Source of the DNA: an uncultured Clostridia bacterium
GTDB taxonomy: Bacteria > Bacillota > Clostridia > Christensenellales > Aristaeellaceae
NCBI GenBank assembly: GCA_934675735.1
Contig: CAKURR010000009.1
Coordinates: 41,105-105,104, forward strand
Reading direction: 5' to 3'
DNA length: 64,000 bases
Numbering within the stretch: the first letter of the stretch is position 1; each line of letters opens with the position of its first letter. The notes under the pieces are model-generated. The model was not told where the DNA came from. It saw nothing but the letters and a program-made list of their open reading frames with translations, and searched no databases. The translations under genes were made by a program, and so were the position numbers. Positions 33,484 to 41,758 of the stretch are shown here, one piece after another.

Positions 33484-34758
33484 TTACCGATAAATAATCT
33501 CGTCGCGGCGCGGGCCGTTGGAAATCAGCTTGAACGGGCAGCCGACTTCCTTCTCCAAGAACTCGACGTAATGGCGCGCGTTCTCCGGCAAATCCTCAAA
33601 CTTCGTGATGCCGCGCGTGTCGCACTTCCAGCCCGGCAGCTTGACGTAAACCGGCTTGCAGTGCTCCAGCTTCGGCGTGACGGGGAAGTTGTCCACGCGC
33701 TCGCCATCCATCTCGTAGGCCACGCACACCGGAATCTCATCCAGATAGCCCAGCACGTCGAGATTCGTCATCGCGACTTCCGTCGCACCCTGCATCTCGC
33801 AACCGTAGCGCGTCGCCACACAGTCAAACCAGCCCACACGGCGCGGGCGGCCCGTCGTTGCGCCGTATTCGCCGCGGTCGCCGCCGCGCTTGCGCAGCTC
33901 CTCGGCCTCGTCGCCGAACAACTCCGTCGTAAACGGGCCCGCGCCCACGCAGGAGGAATACGCCTTCGTGACCGCAATGACTTCCTTGATGCTCCACACC
34001 GGAACGCCCGCGCCCACCGGGCCGTAGCCCGCCAGCGGCGAAGAAGACGTGACCATCGGGTAAATGCCGTGGTCCGGATCGCGCAGCGTGCCCAGCTGGC
34101 CCTCCAGCAGAATCTTCTTGCCGTCGCGAACCGCCTGCATCATGTAGGCGTCCGTGTCCGCCACAAACGGACGGATGCGCTCGGCCAGCTCGGTCAGCTT
34201 GGCAATCAGCGCCTCCAAATCGACCGGCTCCCTGTGATACAGGTTCACAATCATCGCGTTCTTGATATCCAGCGCGTGCGTCAGCTTCTCGCGCAGCACC
34301 TCCGGATAGTAGAGCTGGCAGACCTGAAGGCCGATTTTCTGGAACTTGTCGCCGTAGAACGGCGCAATGCCCGATTTGGTTGAACCGAAGGAGTTCTTGC
34401 CCAGGCGCTCTTCCTCGTAGCAGTCCAGCGCGACATGATACGGCATGAGCACCTGCGCGCGCTCGGAAATCAGGATCTTCGGCGCGGGCAGGCCCTGTTC
34501 CTCAACAGCGGCCAGCTCTTTGAGGAAAAACTCGATATCCAGCGCAACGCCCGGGCCAAGCACGTTGACCACGCCGGGCGTGCACACGCCGCTGGGCAGC
34601 AGATGGAGCGCAAAACGGCCATAATCGTTGATGATGGTATGACCGGCATTCGCGCCGCCCTGGAAACGAACCACAATGTCGGACTCGGAGGCCAGCATAT
34701 CGGTGATTTTGCCCTTGCCCTCGTCGCCCCAATTCGCGCCAACAATCGCACGGACCAT
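33484..34758 (-). CDS. purA: Adenylosuccinate synthetase
   Basis: 424 aa. It converts IMP, aspartate and GTP to adenylosuccinate, the first committed step to AMP. The phosphate-binding start VGANWGDEGKGKITD, the catalytic GGANAGHTIINDYG and the GATTGRPRRVGWFD signature are all present. The ATG at 34756-34758 is chosen: an in-frame TTG seven codons upstream lies before the binding site AAAGGGG. A good promoter lies upstream. With purL in the same window but far away, the purine genes are scattered rather than in one operon. Confidence 0.97.
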   Translation of the reverse strand: MVRAIVGANWGDEGKGKITDMLASESDIVVRFQGGANAGHTIINDYGRFALHLLPSGVCTPGVVNVLGPGVALDIEFFLKELAAVEEQGLPAPKILISERAQVLMPYHVALDCYEEERLGKNSFGSTKSGIAPFYGDKFQKIGLQVCQLYYPEVLREKLTHALDIKNAMIVNLYHREPVDLEALIAKLTELAERIRPFVADTDAYMMQAVRDGKKILLEGQLGTLRDPDHGIYPMVTSSSPLAGYGPVGAGVPVWSIKEVIAVTKAYSSCVGAGPFTTELFGDEAEELRKRGGDRGEYGATTGRPRRVGWFDCVATRYGCEMQGATEVAMTNLDVLGYLDEIPVCVAYEMDGERVDNFPVTPKLEHCKPVYVKLPGWKCDTRGITKFEDLPENARHYVEFLEKEVGCPFKLISNGPRRDEIIYR

Positions 34759-34863
34759 GGAAGGTTCAACCCCTTTCAAAGCAAAAGCGGCGAAAAGCCG
34801 CCATGATAGACATGCACATGCGCCGCCTTCGGCAGACGCAGACCGTCTCTGAACCAGTCGTTT

Positions 34864-34892
34864 ATGATACAGGAAATGACGAATTTTGTCAA
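34864..34892 (-). promoter_or_regulatory. Predicted purA promoter
   Basis: Minus strand TTGACA (34892-34887), 17 nt, TATCAT (34869-34864). The leader of about 100 nt contains a GGCGAAAAGCCGCC-type hairpin. Confidence 0.75.
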
Positions 34893-34923
34893 GCGGTTTC
34901 GCGGGTTTTGTTCGTAATTTTGC

Positions 34924-35535
34924 TCACACCGCGCGCGCGTCGCCGTGCGGCAGCGCCGCGTCGTCCGGCGCGAGGCTTTCCACGCCGTCAAACACCTGCT
35001 CCACCAGCGCGTCAAGCTCCCGCCACGCGTCGGTTTCGCCCAGCTCGTCCCTCAGCCCGGATACGCAGCTGCGGTAATACCACGCGTGGCGGCGCTTGTC
35101 ATGCTGATGGAATTTCAGGAACATTTCTTCGCCGTCGCGGGCAAAATCCCGGCTGATGGCGCGCATGTTGCTCAGTTTGTCGGAAAGCGCGATGATTTTC
35201 GTCGCGCGGCACCCGCCGCAGATGCGCTTGACCGCGCTCATCTTGCGGGCGTTCCACGTCAGGCAGGGGTCGCCGCAGGCGCGCTGGCTCTCTTCGCAGA
35301 CCAGCCCCGCGACGCGCACGCCGAAACGCTCGCTGAGCGCGTCGAACGTCACGCCGCAATCCTCCATCACGTCGTGCAGCGCGGCCGCGGCCAGCACCTG
35401 CGGGTCATCCGTCATCGTGGAGGCAATCGCGACCACCTCCATCGGATGCACGATATAGGGGATTTCGCTCCCCTTGCGCGCCGCTCCGTCATGCGCCTGC
35501 GCCGCGAAAATAACCGCCTGAGTCACCAACGTCAT
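34924..35535 (-). CDS. HD-domain protein, probable small alarmone (ppGpp) hydrolase
   Basis: 203 aa. The hydrolase half of RelA/SpoT proteins is recognisable: the metal-binding His in AAQAHDGAARKGSEIPYIVHP, the HD box in AALHDVMEDCGVT, and a later ALSDKLSNMRAI with the conserved Asp. There is no synthetase or TGS domain, so it belongs to the small hydrolase (Mesh1-like) group, which in other organisms removes the pyrophosphate of (p)ppGpp. The start at 35535 has GCGAGGAAAGCCC upstream. It lies 21 nt after dapF on the same strand. Confidence 0.85.
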   Translation of the reverse strand: MTLVTQAVIFAAQAHDGAARKGSEIPYIVHPMEVVAIASTMTDDPQVLAAAALHDVMEDCGVTFDALSERFGVRVAGLVCEESQRACGDPCLTWNARKMSAVKRICGGCRATKIIALSDKLSNMRAISRDFARDGEEMFLKFHQHDKRRHAWYYRSCVSGLRDELGETDAWRELDALVEQVFDGVESLAPDDAALPHGDARAV

Positions 35536-35556
35536 GGGCTTTCCTCGCTTTCCGTG

Positions 35557-36396
35557 TTATGCCTCGTATTCGCCGTCGAACACGAACGCGGCCGGGCCTG
35601 TCATGAACACATGCCCCGTCCGGTCATCCCACCTGTCGTGCAGCGCGCCGCCGTCCAGCTCGATATCCGCTTCGCGCGCGGCCAGACCGCAGAGATTCGC
35701 CGCGACCAGCGCCGCGCACGAGCCCGTGCCGCAGGCCAGCGTCACGCCGCTGCCGCGCTCCCACACGCGCATGCGAAGCCGATTCTGCGAAAGGACGTTC
35801 ACAAACTCGATATTCACTTTTTTCGGAAACGCCGGATGGTTTTCCAGCGCCGGGCCGTACTTCGTCAGCTCGAACGCCTCCACGGGTTCATCCAGAAAAA
35901 TCACGCCGTGCGGATTGCCCATCGACACGGGCGTCACCTCGAACGTGCGCCCCAAAGCCGCAACCGCCGCCCGTTTCACGACGCCCCGCCCCAGCGTGCA
36001 CGGCACATCCTCGCAGGCCAGAATCGGCGCGCCCATATCCACGCAGACGGTTTTCACCCTGCCGTTTTCTGCGGTCAGGTTCAGCGTTTTGACGCCCGAA
36101 TCGGTTTCAAGCGTCACCACCGTTTGATCCGTCATGCCGCGGTCGTAAACGTATTTCGCGACGCATCGGCTCGCGTTGCCGCACATCGCCCCGCGCGAAC
36201 CGTCCGCGTTGTACATGATCATGCGGAAATCCGCCTTGCCGCTCGGCGCGATGAGCACCAGCCCGTCGCCGCCCACGCCGAAGTGCCTGTCGCTGATGCG
36301 CCGCGCCAGCGCGGGCGGATCATCCACCCGCTCTTCAAACGCGTTGATATAGATGTAGTCGTTGCCCAAGCCCTGCATTTTGGTGAATCGTATCAA
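35557..36396 (-). CDS. dapF: Diaminopimelate epimerase, TTG start
   Basis: 279 aa. It interconverts LL- and meso-diaminopimelate for lysine and peptidoglycan. The two catalytic Cys are in GAMCGNASRCVAKY and LACGTGSCAALVA, and GNPHGVIFLDE and FTKMQGLGNDYI are conserved. The family N-terminus (IRFTKMQGLGND) points to TTG at 36394-36396 as the start; the next ATG would remove the first strand. The binding site upstream is weak (AAAGCGGG). The HD-domain gene follows closely. Confidence 0.96.
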   Translation of the reverse strand: MIRFTKMQGLGNDYIYINAFEERVDDPPALARRISDRHFGVGGDGLVLIAPSGKADFRMIMYNADGSRGAMCGNASRCVAKYVYDRGMTDQTVVTLETDSGVKTLNLTAENGRVKTVCVDMGAPILACEDVPCTLGRGVVKRAAVAALGRTFEVTPVSMGNPHGVIFLDEPVEAFELTKYGPALENHPAFPKKVNIEFVNVLSQNRLRMRVWERGSGVTLACGTGSCAALVAANLCGLAAREADIELDGGALHDRWDDRTGHVFMTGPAAFVFDGEYEA

Positions 36397-36539
36397 TGCC
36401 GTTTACCCGCTTTCGCAATCAATTCGGATACACTGGTATGTAAAGTTCGCGCATACAAACCGCTTTTCCTGCCGCGCCCGTCATAAAAAGCCGATTGGAC
36501 TTTTCACCGACGCCTTCATTGCATTCAAATCATTCAAAA

Positions 36540-36569
36540 AGAGAGACCGCCGTTTTCAGCAGTCTCTCT
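36540..36569 (-). terminator. Terminator of the secreted flavoprotein gene
   Basis: AGAGAGAC / GTCTCTCT stem followed on the minus strand by TTTTTGAATG. Confidence 0.8.
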
Positions 36570-36584
36570 TCTCTTAACAGGTTT

Positions 36585-38255
36585 TTACTCCGCCATAGCC
36601 GCCTGAGCGCCGGCAACCTTGCCGAAGCAGACGGACTCGGAATAGCCGCCGCCCTGCCAGGTCACCTCGCCGGCCGCGTACAGGCCCGGCACAACGGTGT
36701 CATCCGCGTTCAGAACCTGAGCGTTCTCGTTGCAGACCACGCCGCCCTTGGTCATGTGGTTGGCCGCCTCGACGCGCACGCCGTAATACGGGCCTTCCGC
36801 GTCCAGCGCACGCTTCGGCACAGCCGCAACCTGCGCGTTCTCCGCGCCCGCCGCCGCGTCGGCGTTATACTGCTCGACGGAAGCCTTCAGGCCCTCGGCG
36901 TCGATGCCCAGCTTCTCGGCCAGTTCTTCAAGGGTCGCGCCCTCGGAGTAGTAGCCCAGACCCACATGCTTGCGGATGCGGTAGAAGGAATCATAGCCGG
37001 TCTTGTCGGTGATGTAGTAGGCTGCGCCGTTCGGCTGTTCCTGAATCATGGTGCCGCGATCCATGCCGGACTTGTTCGGCAGGAGCGTGCCCTCGTTGTT
37101 GGCCAGCAGGTTCATATCCGCGCCGCCGGTCAAATCGCGATACGGCACAATGATGTTGGAGAAGAAGCTCATCTTGCCCATGTTCTCCATCTTGAAGCCG
37201 TTCTGCTCGAAAATCTTCACAAAGTCGCCCGTCGTGCCCATCTGGTTGGAGGTATTGAACACCTCGTAGCCCGGCGCATACTCGGCGAGCAGCTCCTTGT
37301 TGGAGCAGAAGCCGCCGGTCGCGATGATGGTGCTCTTGGCGTTGATGGTGTAGGTCTCGTTCGCGTTGTTGGTGACGACCACGCCCTTGCAGACGCCATC
37401 CTCCATCACGAGATCCATGCCCTTGGTGCCGGTGCGCACATCCACGCCCAGCTCGGCCGCCGCTTTCTCCAGGCCCGCCTGAATAACCTCGCCGGAGTAC
37501 TGGTTATCCTCGGCCATGTGGTTGGTGCCGCCGTAGTTGTAGTTCAACTCGACGCCCATCGCGCGCAGCCATGCGTCAATGCCGTATTCCTCGTTCGCCC
37601 AAACCTGAATGCGCTCGGCGGATTCGCCGTTGGCGCTCTTTTCCTCGATGAACTTCGCCAGACCGGCCTCGCCGACCCACTCGTCATTGCCCGCGGCCTT
37701 CTGCGCCTCGGTGTTAATCATGTCGAAGAAGTTCATGTCGAACTTGCCGTTGCCGCTGAGAATATCCAGCTTTTCAACGATGATGACGTTCTTATCCGCG
37801 TTGGTCTGCTTGGCGCTGATTGCCGCAGCCAGGCCCGCAGGGCCGCCGCCGACGATAACAATGTCGCATTCCTCCGCCGCGCGCTCGGTCGCCGGCTTCT
37901 CCGCGTTCTGCATGGAAACAGTCGGCGCTTCCAGACCGGCCTGCTTCATCGCGTCGGCCACGGCGGTCTTGATGGCGTAAGAAGAGAAGGTCGCGGCGGA
38001 CACGCTGTCCACATCCGCGGTATTCGCTTCGAGAATGCGCTCGCGAATCACCGGAAACGCGCGGTCGATGACGACGTTGGTCTCGTGGTTGTCGCCCAGC
38101 GCCACATCGGTGATGGTGCCGTTCTCAATGGTCACGTTCACGGTCATTTCGCCGTGATAGCCGTTGCCCGTCGCAGAGTACGTCTCGGCCATCGCCGCGC
38201 TGCCCGTCATCACGGCGGCGGCAGCCAGCAGGCTGAGCATCTTGGTCTTGTTCAT
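36585..38255 (-). CDS. Secreted FMN-binding / FAD-dependent fumarate-reductase-like flavoprotein
   Basis: 556 aa. A signal peptide (MLSLLAAAAVMTGSAAMA) is followed by an FMN-binding domain (residues about 25-105) with the ApbE flavinylation motif DSVSAAT, whose T89 should carry covalent FMN. The FAD-binding domain 2 starts at CDIVIVGGGPAGLAAAISA and ends in PGLYAAGEVTWQGGGYSESV. This is the arrangement of FrdA-like reductases of the flavocytochrome c family (fumarate, urocanate, cinnamate-type acceptors), in an exported form without heme. Electron acceptor specificity cannot be read from the sequence. It has its own promoter and terminator, so it is monocistronic. There is no lipobox and no wall anchor, so how it stays at the cell is unclear. 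Confidence 0.93.
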   Translation of the reverse strand: MNKTKMLSLLAAAAVMTGSAAMAETYSATGNGYHGEMTVNVTIENGTITDVALGDNHETNVVIDRAFPVIRERILEANTADVDSVSAATFSSYAIKTAVADAMKQAGLEAPTVSMQNAEKPATERAAEECDIVIVGGGPAGLAAAISAKQTNADKNVIIVEKLDILSGNGKFDMNFFDMINTEAQKAAGNDEWVGEAGLAKFIEEKSANGESAERIQVWANEEYGIDAWLRAMGVELNYNYGGTNHMAEDNQYSGEVIQAGLEKAAAELGVDVRTGTKGMDLVMEDGVCKGVVVTNNANETYTINAKSTIIATGGFCSNKELLAEYAPGYEVFNTSNQMGTTGDFVKIFEQNGFKMENMGKMSFFSNIIVPYRDLTGGADMNLLANNEGTLLPNKSGMDRGTMIQEQPNGAAYYITDKTGYDSFYRIRKHVGLGYYSEGATLEELAEKLGIDAEGLKASVEQYNADAAAGAENAQVAAVPKRALDAEGPYYGVRVEAANHMTKGGVVCNENAQVLNADDTVVPGLYAAGEVTWQGGGYSESVCFGKVAGAQAAMAE

Positions 38256-38384
38256 GGTTCTTCCTCCTTGATTTTGTGGGCGAAAAAGCGGCCTGAGACC
38301 GTTCCTGCTTCCGCCAAAGTTTGAAATAGCTCAAGCGTTTGCATACGCGGCCGGCTCGTTCCAATTCCTACCCGCATGCAGGTT

Positions 38385-38413
38385 ATTATATCCATATTCG
38401 CTCACAAAGTCAA
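38385..38413 (-). promoter_or_regulatory. Predicted promoter of the secreted flavoprotein gene
   Basis: Minus strand TTGACT (38413-38408), 17 nt, TATAAT (38390-38385). The leader is about 125 nt long, ends in AAGGAGGAAGAACC and shows no riboswitch I recognise. The rest of the 316-bp gap holds only the gdhA terminator. Confidence 0.8.
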
Positions 38414-38517
38414 CGGAAATCTTGCGTTTTTTTTCGGCGGAATCGCGTCATTTTTATCAAATTCATTTGATTTTTGTAACAAGCGCTTACTTTATTCATC
38501 GTGTTACACGACAAAAA

Positions 38518-38545
38518 CAGCCTTTTGCGCCAAAGCAAAAGGCTG
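38518..38545 (-). terminator. Terminator of gdhA
   Basis: CAGCCTTTTGC / GCAAAAGGCTG followed on the minus strand by TTTTTGTCG. It is 27 nt after the stop codon. Confidence 0.85.
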
Positions 38546-38571
38546 TGATTTTTTGTGCAGTTTTCTGAAAA

Positions 38572-39906
38572 TCAGACCACGCCCTGCGCTTCCATCGCAT
38601 TGGCCACCTTGAGGAAGCCCGCGATATTCGCGCCCGCGACGTAGTTGCCCGGCATGCCGTATTCCTTGGCGGCGCTGTCGATGTTGTTGAAGATATTGAC
38701 CATGATATCCTTAAGCTTCGCGTCCACCTCGTCAAACGACCAGCTCAGGCGCATGGAGTTCTGGCTCATTTCCAGCGCGCTGGTGGCCACGCCGCCCGCG
38801 TTGGCCGCCTTGCCCGGCGCAAAGAGCACGCCGTGCTCGCGGAGATAATCGGTCGCCTCCAGCGTGGTGGGCATGTTCGCGCCCTCGGCCACGGCGATGC
38901 AGCCGTTGGCAACCAGCGCCTTCGCGTCCTCCAGACGCAGCTCGTTCTGCGTCGCGCACGGCAGCGCCACGTCGCACTTGACGGTGAACACGCCGCGTCC
39001 CTCGTGATACACCGCGCTCTTGCGGGCGGCGGCATACTCGGTCAGGCGCGCGCGGCGCACTTCCTTCACATCCTTGAGCAGCGCCACGTCGATGCCTTCC
39101 GGATCGTAAATCCAGCCCGTGGAATCGGACACGGTGACGACCTTCGCGCCCAGCTGCTCGGCCTTCTGCACCGCGTAAATGGCGACGTTGCCCGCGCCGG
39201 AAACCGCGACCGTCTTGCCCGCGATATCGTGTCCGTTGGCCGCCAGCATCGCTTCCGTCAGATAGAGCAGGCCGTAGCCCGTGGCCTCCGTGCGCGCCAG
39301 AGAGCCGCCGTAAGACAGGCCCTTGCCCGTCAGCACGCCCTCATAGCGGCCCGTCAGGCGCTTATACTGGCCGTAGAGATAGCCGATTTCGCGCGCGCCC
39401 GTGCCGATATCGCCCGCCGGAACGTCCACATCCGCGCCGATGTACTTATACAGCTCGGTCATGAAGCTCTGGCAGAAAGCCATCACCTCGCGGTCGCTCT
39501 TGCCCTTCGGGTCGAAATCGCTGCCGCCCTTGCCGCCGCCGATGGGCAGGCCGGTCAGGGAGTTTTTGAAAATCTGCTCAAAGCCGAGGAATTTGATGAT
39601 GCCCAGGTTCACGCTCGGATGCAGGCGAAGACCGCCCTTGTACGGGCCGATGGCGCTGGAAAACTGCACGCGGAACGCGTTGTTGACCTGCACCCGGCCT
39701 TTGTCATCCACCCACGGCACGCGGAAGAGAATCTGCCGCTCGGGCATGGTCAGCCGCTCGAGAAGCGCTTCCTTGCGATACTTCTCTTCGTTGCGCTCAA
39801 TCACCGCACGCAGGGAATCGAGCACCTCGCGGACGGCCTGATGGAACTCCGGCTGGCTGGGATTTTCGCGCACCACGCGCTCATAGACCTCATCAACGTA
39901 AGACAT
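38572..39906 (-). CDS. gdhA: NADP-type glutamate dehydrogenase
   Basis: 444 aa, the hexameric bacterial class of about 450 residues. It interconverts 2-oxoglutarate plus ammonia and glutamate. The active-site Lys lies in LPIGGGKGGSDFDPKGKSD, with the conserved RFHPSVNLGIIKFLGFEQ-like stretch (RLHPSVNLGIIKFLGFEQ) and the nucleotide fold VSGAGNVAIYAVQKA. The ATG at 39904-39906 follows TTAAGGAGGACG. It is monocistronic, with promoter and terminator both visible. Confidence 0.97.
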   Translation of the reverse strand: MSYVDEVYERVVRENPSQPEFHQAVREVLDSLRAVIERNEEKYRKEALLERLTMPERQILFRVPWVDDKGRVQVNNAFRVQFSSAIGPYKGGLRLHPSVNLGIIKFLGFEQIFKNSLTGLPIGGGKGGSDFDPKGKSDREVMAFCQSFMTELYKYIGADVDVPAGDIGTGAREIGYLYGQYKRLTGRYEGVLTGKGLSYGGSLARTEATGYGLLYLTEAMLAANGHDIAGKTVAVSGAGNVAIYAVQKAEQLGAKVVTVSDSTGWIYDPEGIDVALLKDVKEVRRARLTEYAAARKSAVYHEGRGVFTVKCDVALPCATQNELRLEDAKALVANGCIAVAEGANMPTTLEATDYLREHGVLFAPGKAANAGGVATSALEMSQNSMRLSWSFDEVDAKLKDIMVNIFNNIDSAAKEYGMPGNYVAGANIAGFLKVANAMEAQGVV

Positions 39907-39966
39907 GGATTACGTCCTCCTTAACGCTTATATGTTGGAAATGGAAAATGCAATTTCAGCTTCTTC

Positions 39967-39995
39967 ATTATACGCATGCCGCGTCATTTTCGCAA
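39967..39995 (-). promoter_or_regulatory. Predicted gdhA promoter
   Basis: Minus strand TTGCGA (39995-39990), 17 nt, TATAAT (39972-39967). Confidence 0.7.
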
Positions 39996-40093
39996 GTGTT
40001 TTTGATAAATTTTTCGTTTTTCTTTCGTTTTTGCCGTAAAAACCGATTATTTTTGCACCTGATACCAATTCATGAGTCGAATACGGCGGATAT

Positions 40094-40117
40094 CGGACGC
40101 GCAATGCGCGCCCCTGC
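40094..40117 (-). repeat. Short GC repeat, type B copy 1
   Basis: On the minus strand GCAGGGGCGCGCATTGCGCG followed by TCCG. It matches the copies at 48051 and 49414. Confidence 0.7.
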
Positions 40118-40175
40118 ACGTGTTCTGCGCCGTTGTTTCTTTCCATAAATAAATCCCCCCTTTTTTCAAGGAGGG

Positions 40176-40308
40176 AAGTCCGGAAACCTCAGGTTTCCGG
40201 CAGGGGATCGGAGCCGTGTGCCTGCTGTGCAGGCATCGGCATAACGGAAATCGCAAGAAACGCTTTGCGTTTCTATGCGAGTTTCCCGGACCGGGACGGA
40301 GTCCCAAC
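40176..40308 (-). repeat. Dispersed three-stem intergenic repeat, copy R9, with internal insertion
   Basis: Core CCGGAAACCTCAGGTTTCCGG (40180-40200) and terminal stem GGGAC-GGA-GTCCC are present but are separated by about 75 nt that contain a GTGCCTGC/GCAGGCAT hairpin and a long GGAAA...TTTCC hairpin with inner GAAACGC/GCGTTTC. The GC stem faces the gatB stop. Confidence 0.7.
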
Positions 40309-40327
40309 GTTCCCCGTCGTCTTATCG

Positions 40328-41755
40328 TTACAGCATCTTTCTGAGCATCTCGTTAATCTTTTTCGGGTCGGCCTTGCCGCGAAGGGCTTTCATCGCCTGC
40401 CCGACGAGGAAGCCGAACACCTTTTCGTTGCCCGCGCGATAGGCCGCGACGTCCTTTTCGCACTTCGTCAGTACCTCGGCAAGAATCTGCTCGTAGGCCG
40501 AATCGTCGCTGACCATTTCAAGCCCGTGCTGCTTGATATAGCCCTCGATATCCTCGCCGCCGTCAAACGCATAGGCAAAGACCTCGCGCGCGCCTTGGCG
40601 GCTGATGCGTCCGTCCGCCACGGCGCGGATGACCGCGCCCAGCGCTTCGCCGGAGAGCATCAGGTTTTCGGGCAGAACGGCCTTTTCCTTCATCATCGCC
40701 ATCGTCTCGCCCATAATCCAGTTGGAAGCTTCCTTCGGCCTGCCGCAGACCGCCGCCGCGCGCTCGAACAAATCGGCCATCGGCTTTTCCTCCGTCAAAA
40801 TCCGCGCGTCGTATTCCGGCAGGCCGAACTCCTGCCGGTAGCGGGCAACCTTCGCCTCCGCCAGCTCCGGCTGACGGGCGCGCACCGCGTCGATAAACGA
40901 CTGCGAAATCTCAATCGGCGGCAGATCCGGTTCGGGGAAGTAGCGGTAATCCTGCGCGTTCTCTTTGGAACGCATCGCGAACGACGCGTCCTTGTTGTCG
41001 TCCCAGCGGCGGGTCTGCTGCTTCACCTGCCCGCCGTCCTCAATCAGCTCCACCTGACGGCGGTATTCGCCCGCAATCGCGCGCGCAATCGCCTTGAAGC
41101 TGTTGATGTTCTTCATCTCGGTGCGCGTGCCGAACTCCTTTTGGCCGACAGGCCGCACGGAGAGGTTCACATCCGCGCGCAGCGAGCCTTCCTGCATTTT
41201 GCAGTCCGAAACGCCGAGATATTGCAGCGTCTGGCGCAGTTTGGTCAGATAGGCGATGACCTCCTCCGCCGAGCGCATGTCCGGCTCGGAGACGATTTCC
41301 AGCAGCGGTACGCCGCAGCGGTTGTAATCCACCATCGTCTCATCCAGCCACGGGTCGTGCACCAGCTTGCCCGCGTCCTCCTCCATGTGGATTTCGTGGA
41401 TGCCGATGGATTTTGCGCCCGCCGCCGTCACGATATCGACATGGCCGTTTCGGCAGATCGGCAGATACAGCTGGCTGATTTGATACGCCTTGGGCAGGTC
41501 GGGGTAGAAATAGTTTTTGCGGTCGAACTTGTTGTATCGCGTAATTTCGCAGTTCGTCGCCAAACCCGCCGCAACGGCAAACTCGACGACCTTTTTGTTC
41601 GCCACGGGGAGCGTACCGGGCATGCCCGTGCAGACCGGACAGGTATGCGTGTTGGGCGCGCCGCCGAATTTCGTGGTGCAGCCGCAGAAAATCTTCGTCT
41701 TGGTCGCCAGCTCGACGTGCACCTCAAGGCCGATGACCATTTCATACGTTGCCAT
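40328..41755 (-). CDS. gatB: Asp-tRNA(Asn)/Glu-tRNA(Gln) amidotransferase subunit B
   Basis: 475 aa. It binds the misacylated tRNA and phosphorylates the side chain for amidation. The N-terminal GatB cradle is clear (VIGLEVHVELATKTKIFCGC, CPVCTGMPGTLPVANK, YFYPDLPKAYQISQL), with zinc Cys in CGCTT and CPVC. The C-terminal YqeY-like tail ends in KADPKKINEMLRKML. Last gene of aspS-gatC-gatA-gatB; it starts 3 nt after gatA stops. Confidence 0.98.
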   Translation of the reverse strand: MATYEMVIGLEVHVELATKTKIFCGCTTKFGGAPNTHTCPVCTGMPGTLPVANKKVVEFAVAAGLATNCEITRYNKFDRKNYFYPDLPKAYQISQLYLPICRNGHVDIVTAAGAKSIGIHEIHMEEDAGKLVHDPWLDETMVDYNRCGVPLLEIVSEPDMRSAEEVIAYLTKLRQTLQYLGVSDCKMQEGSLRADVNLSVRPVGQKEFGTRTEMKNINSFKAIARAIAGEYRRQVELIEDGGQVKQQTRRWDDNKDASFAMRSKENAQDYRYFPEPDLPPIEISQSFIDAVRARQPELAEAKVARYRQEFGLPEYDARILTEEKPMADLFERAAAVCGRPKEASNWIMGETMAMMKEKAVLPENLMLSGEALGAVIRAVADGRISRQGAREVFAYAFDGGEDIEGYIKQHGLEMVSDDSAYEQILAEVLTKCEKDVAAYRAGNEKVFGFLVGQAMKALRGKADPKKINEMLRKML

Positions 41756-41758
41756 GAC

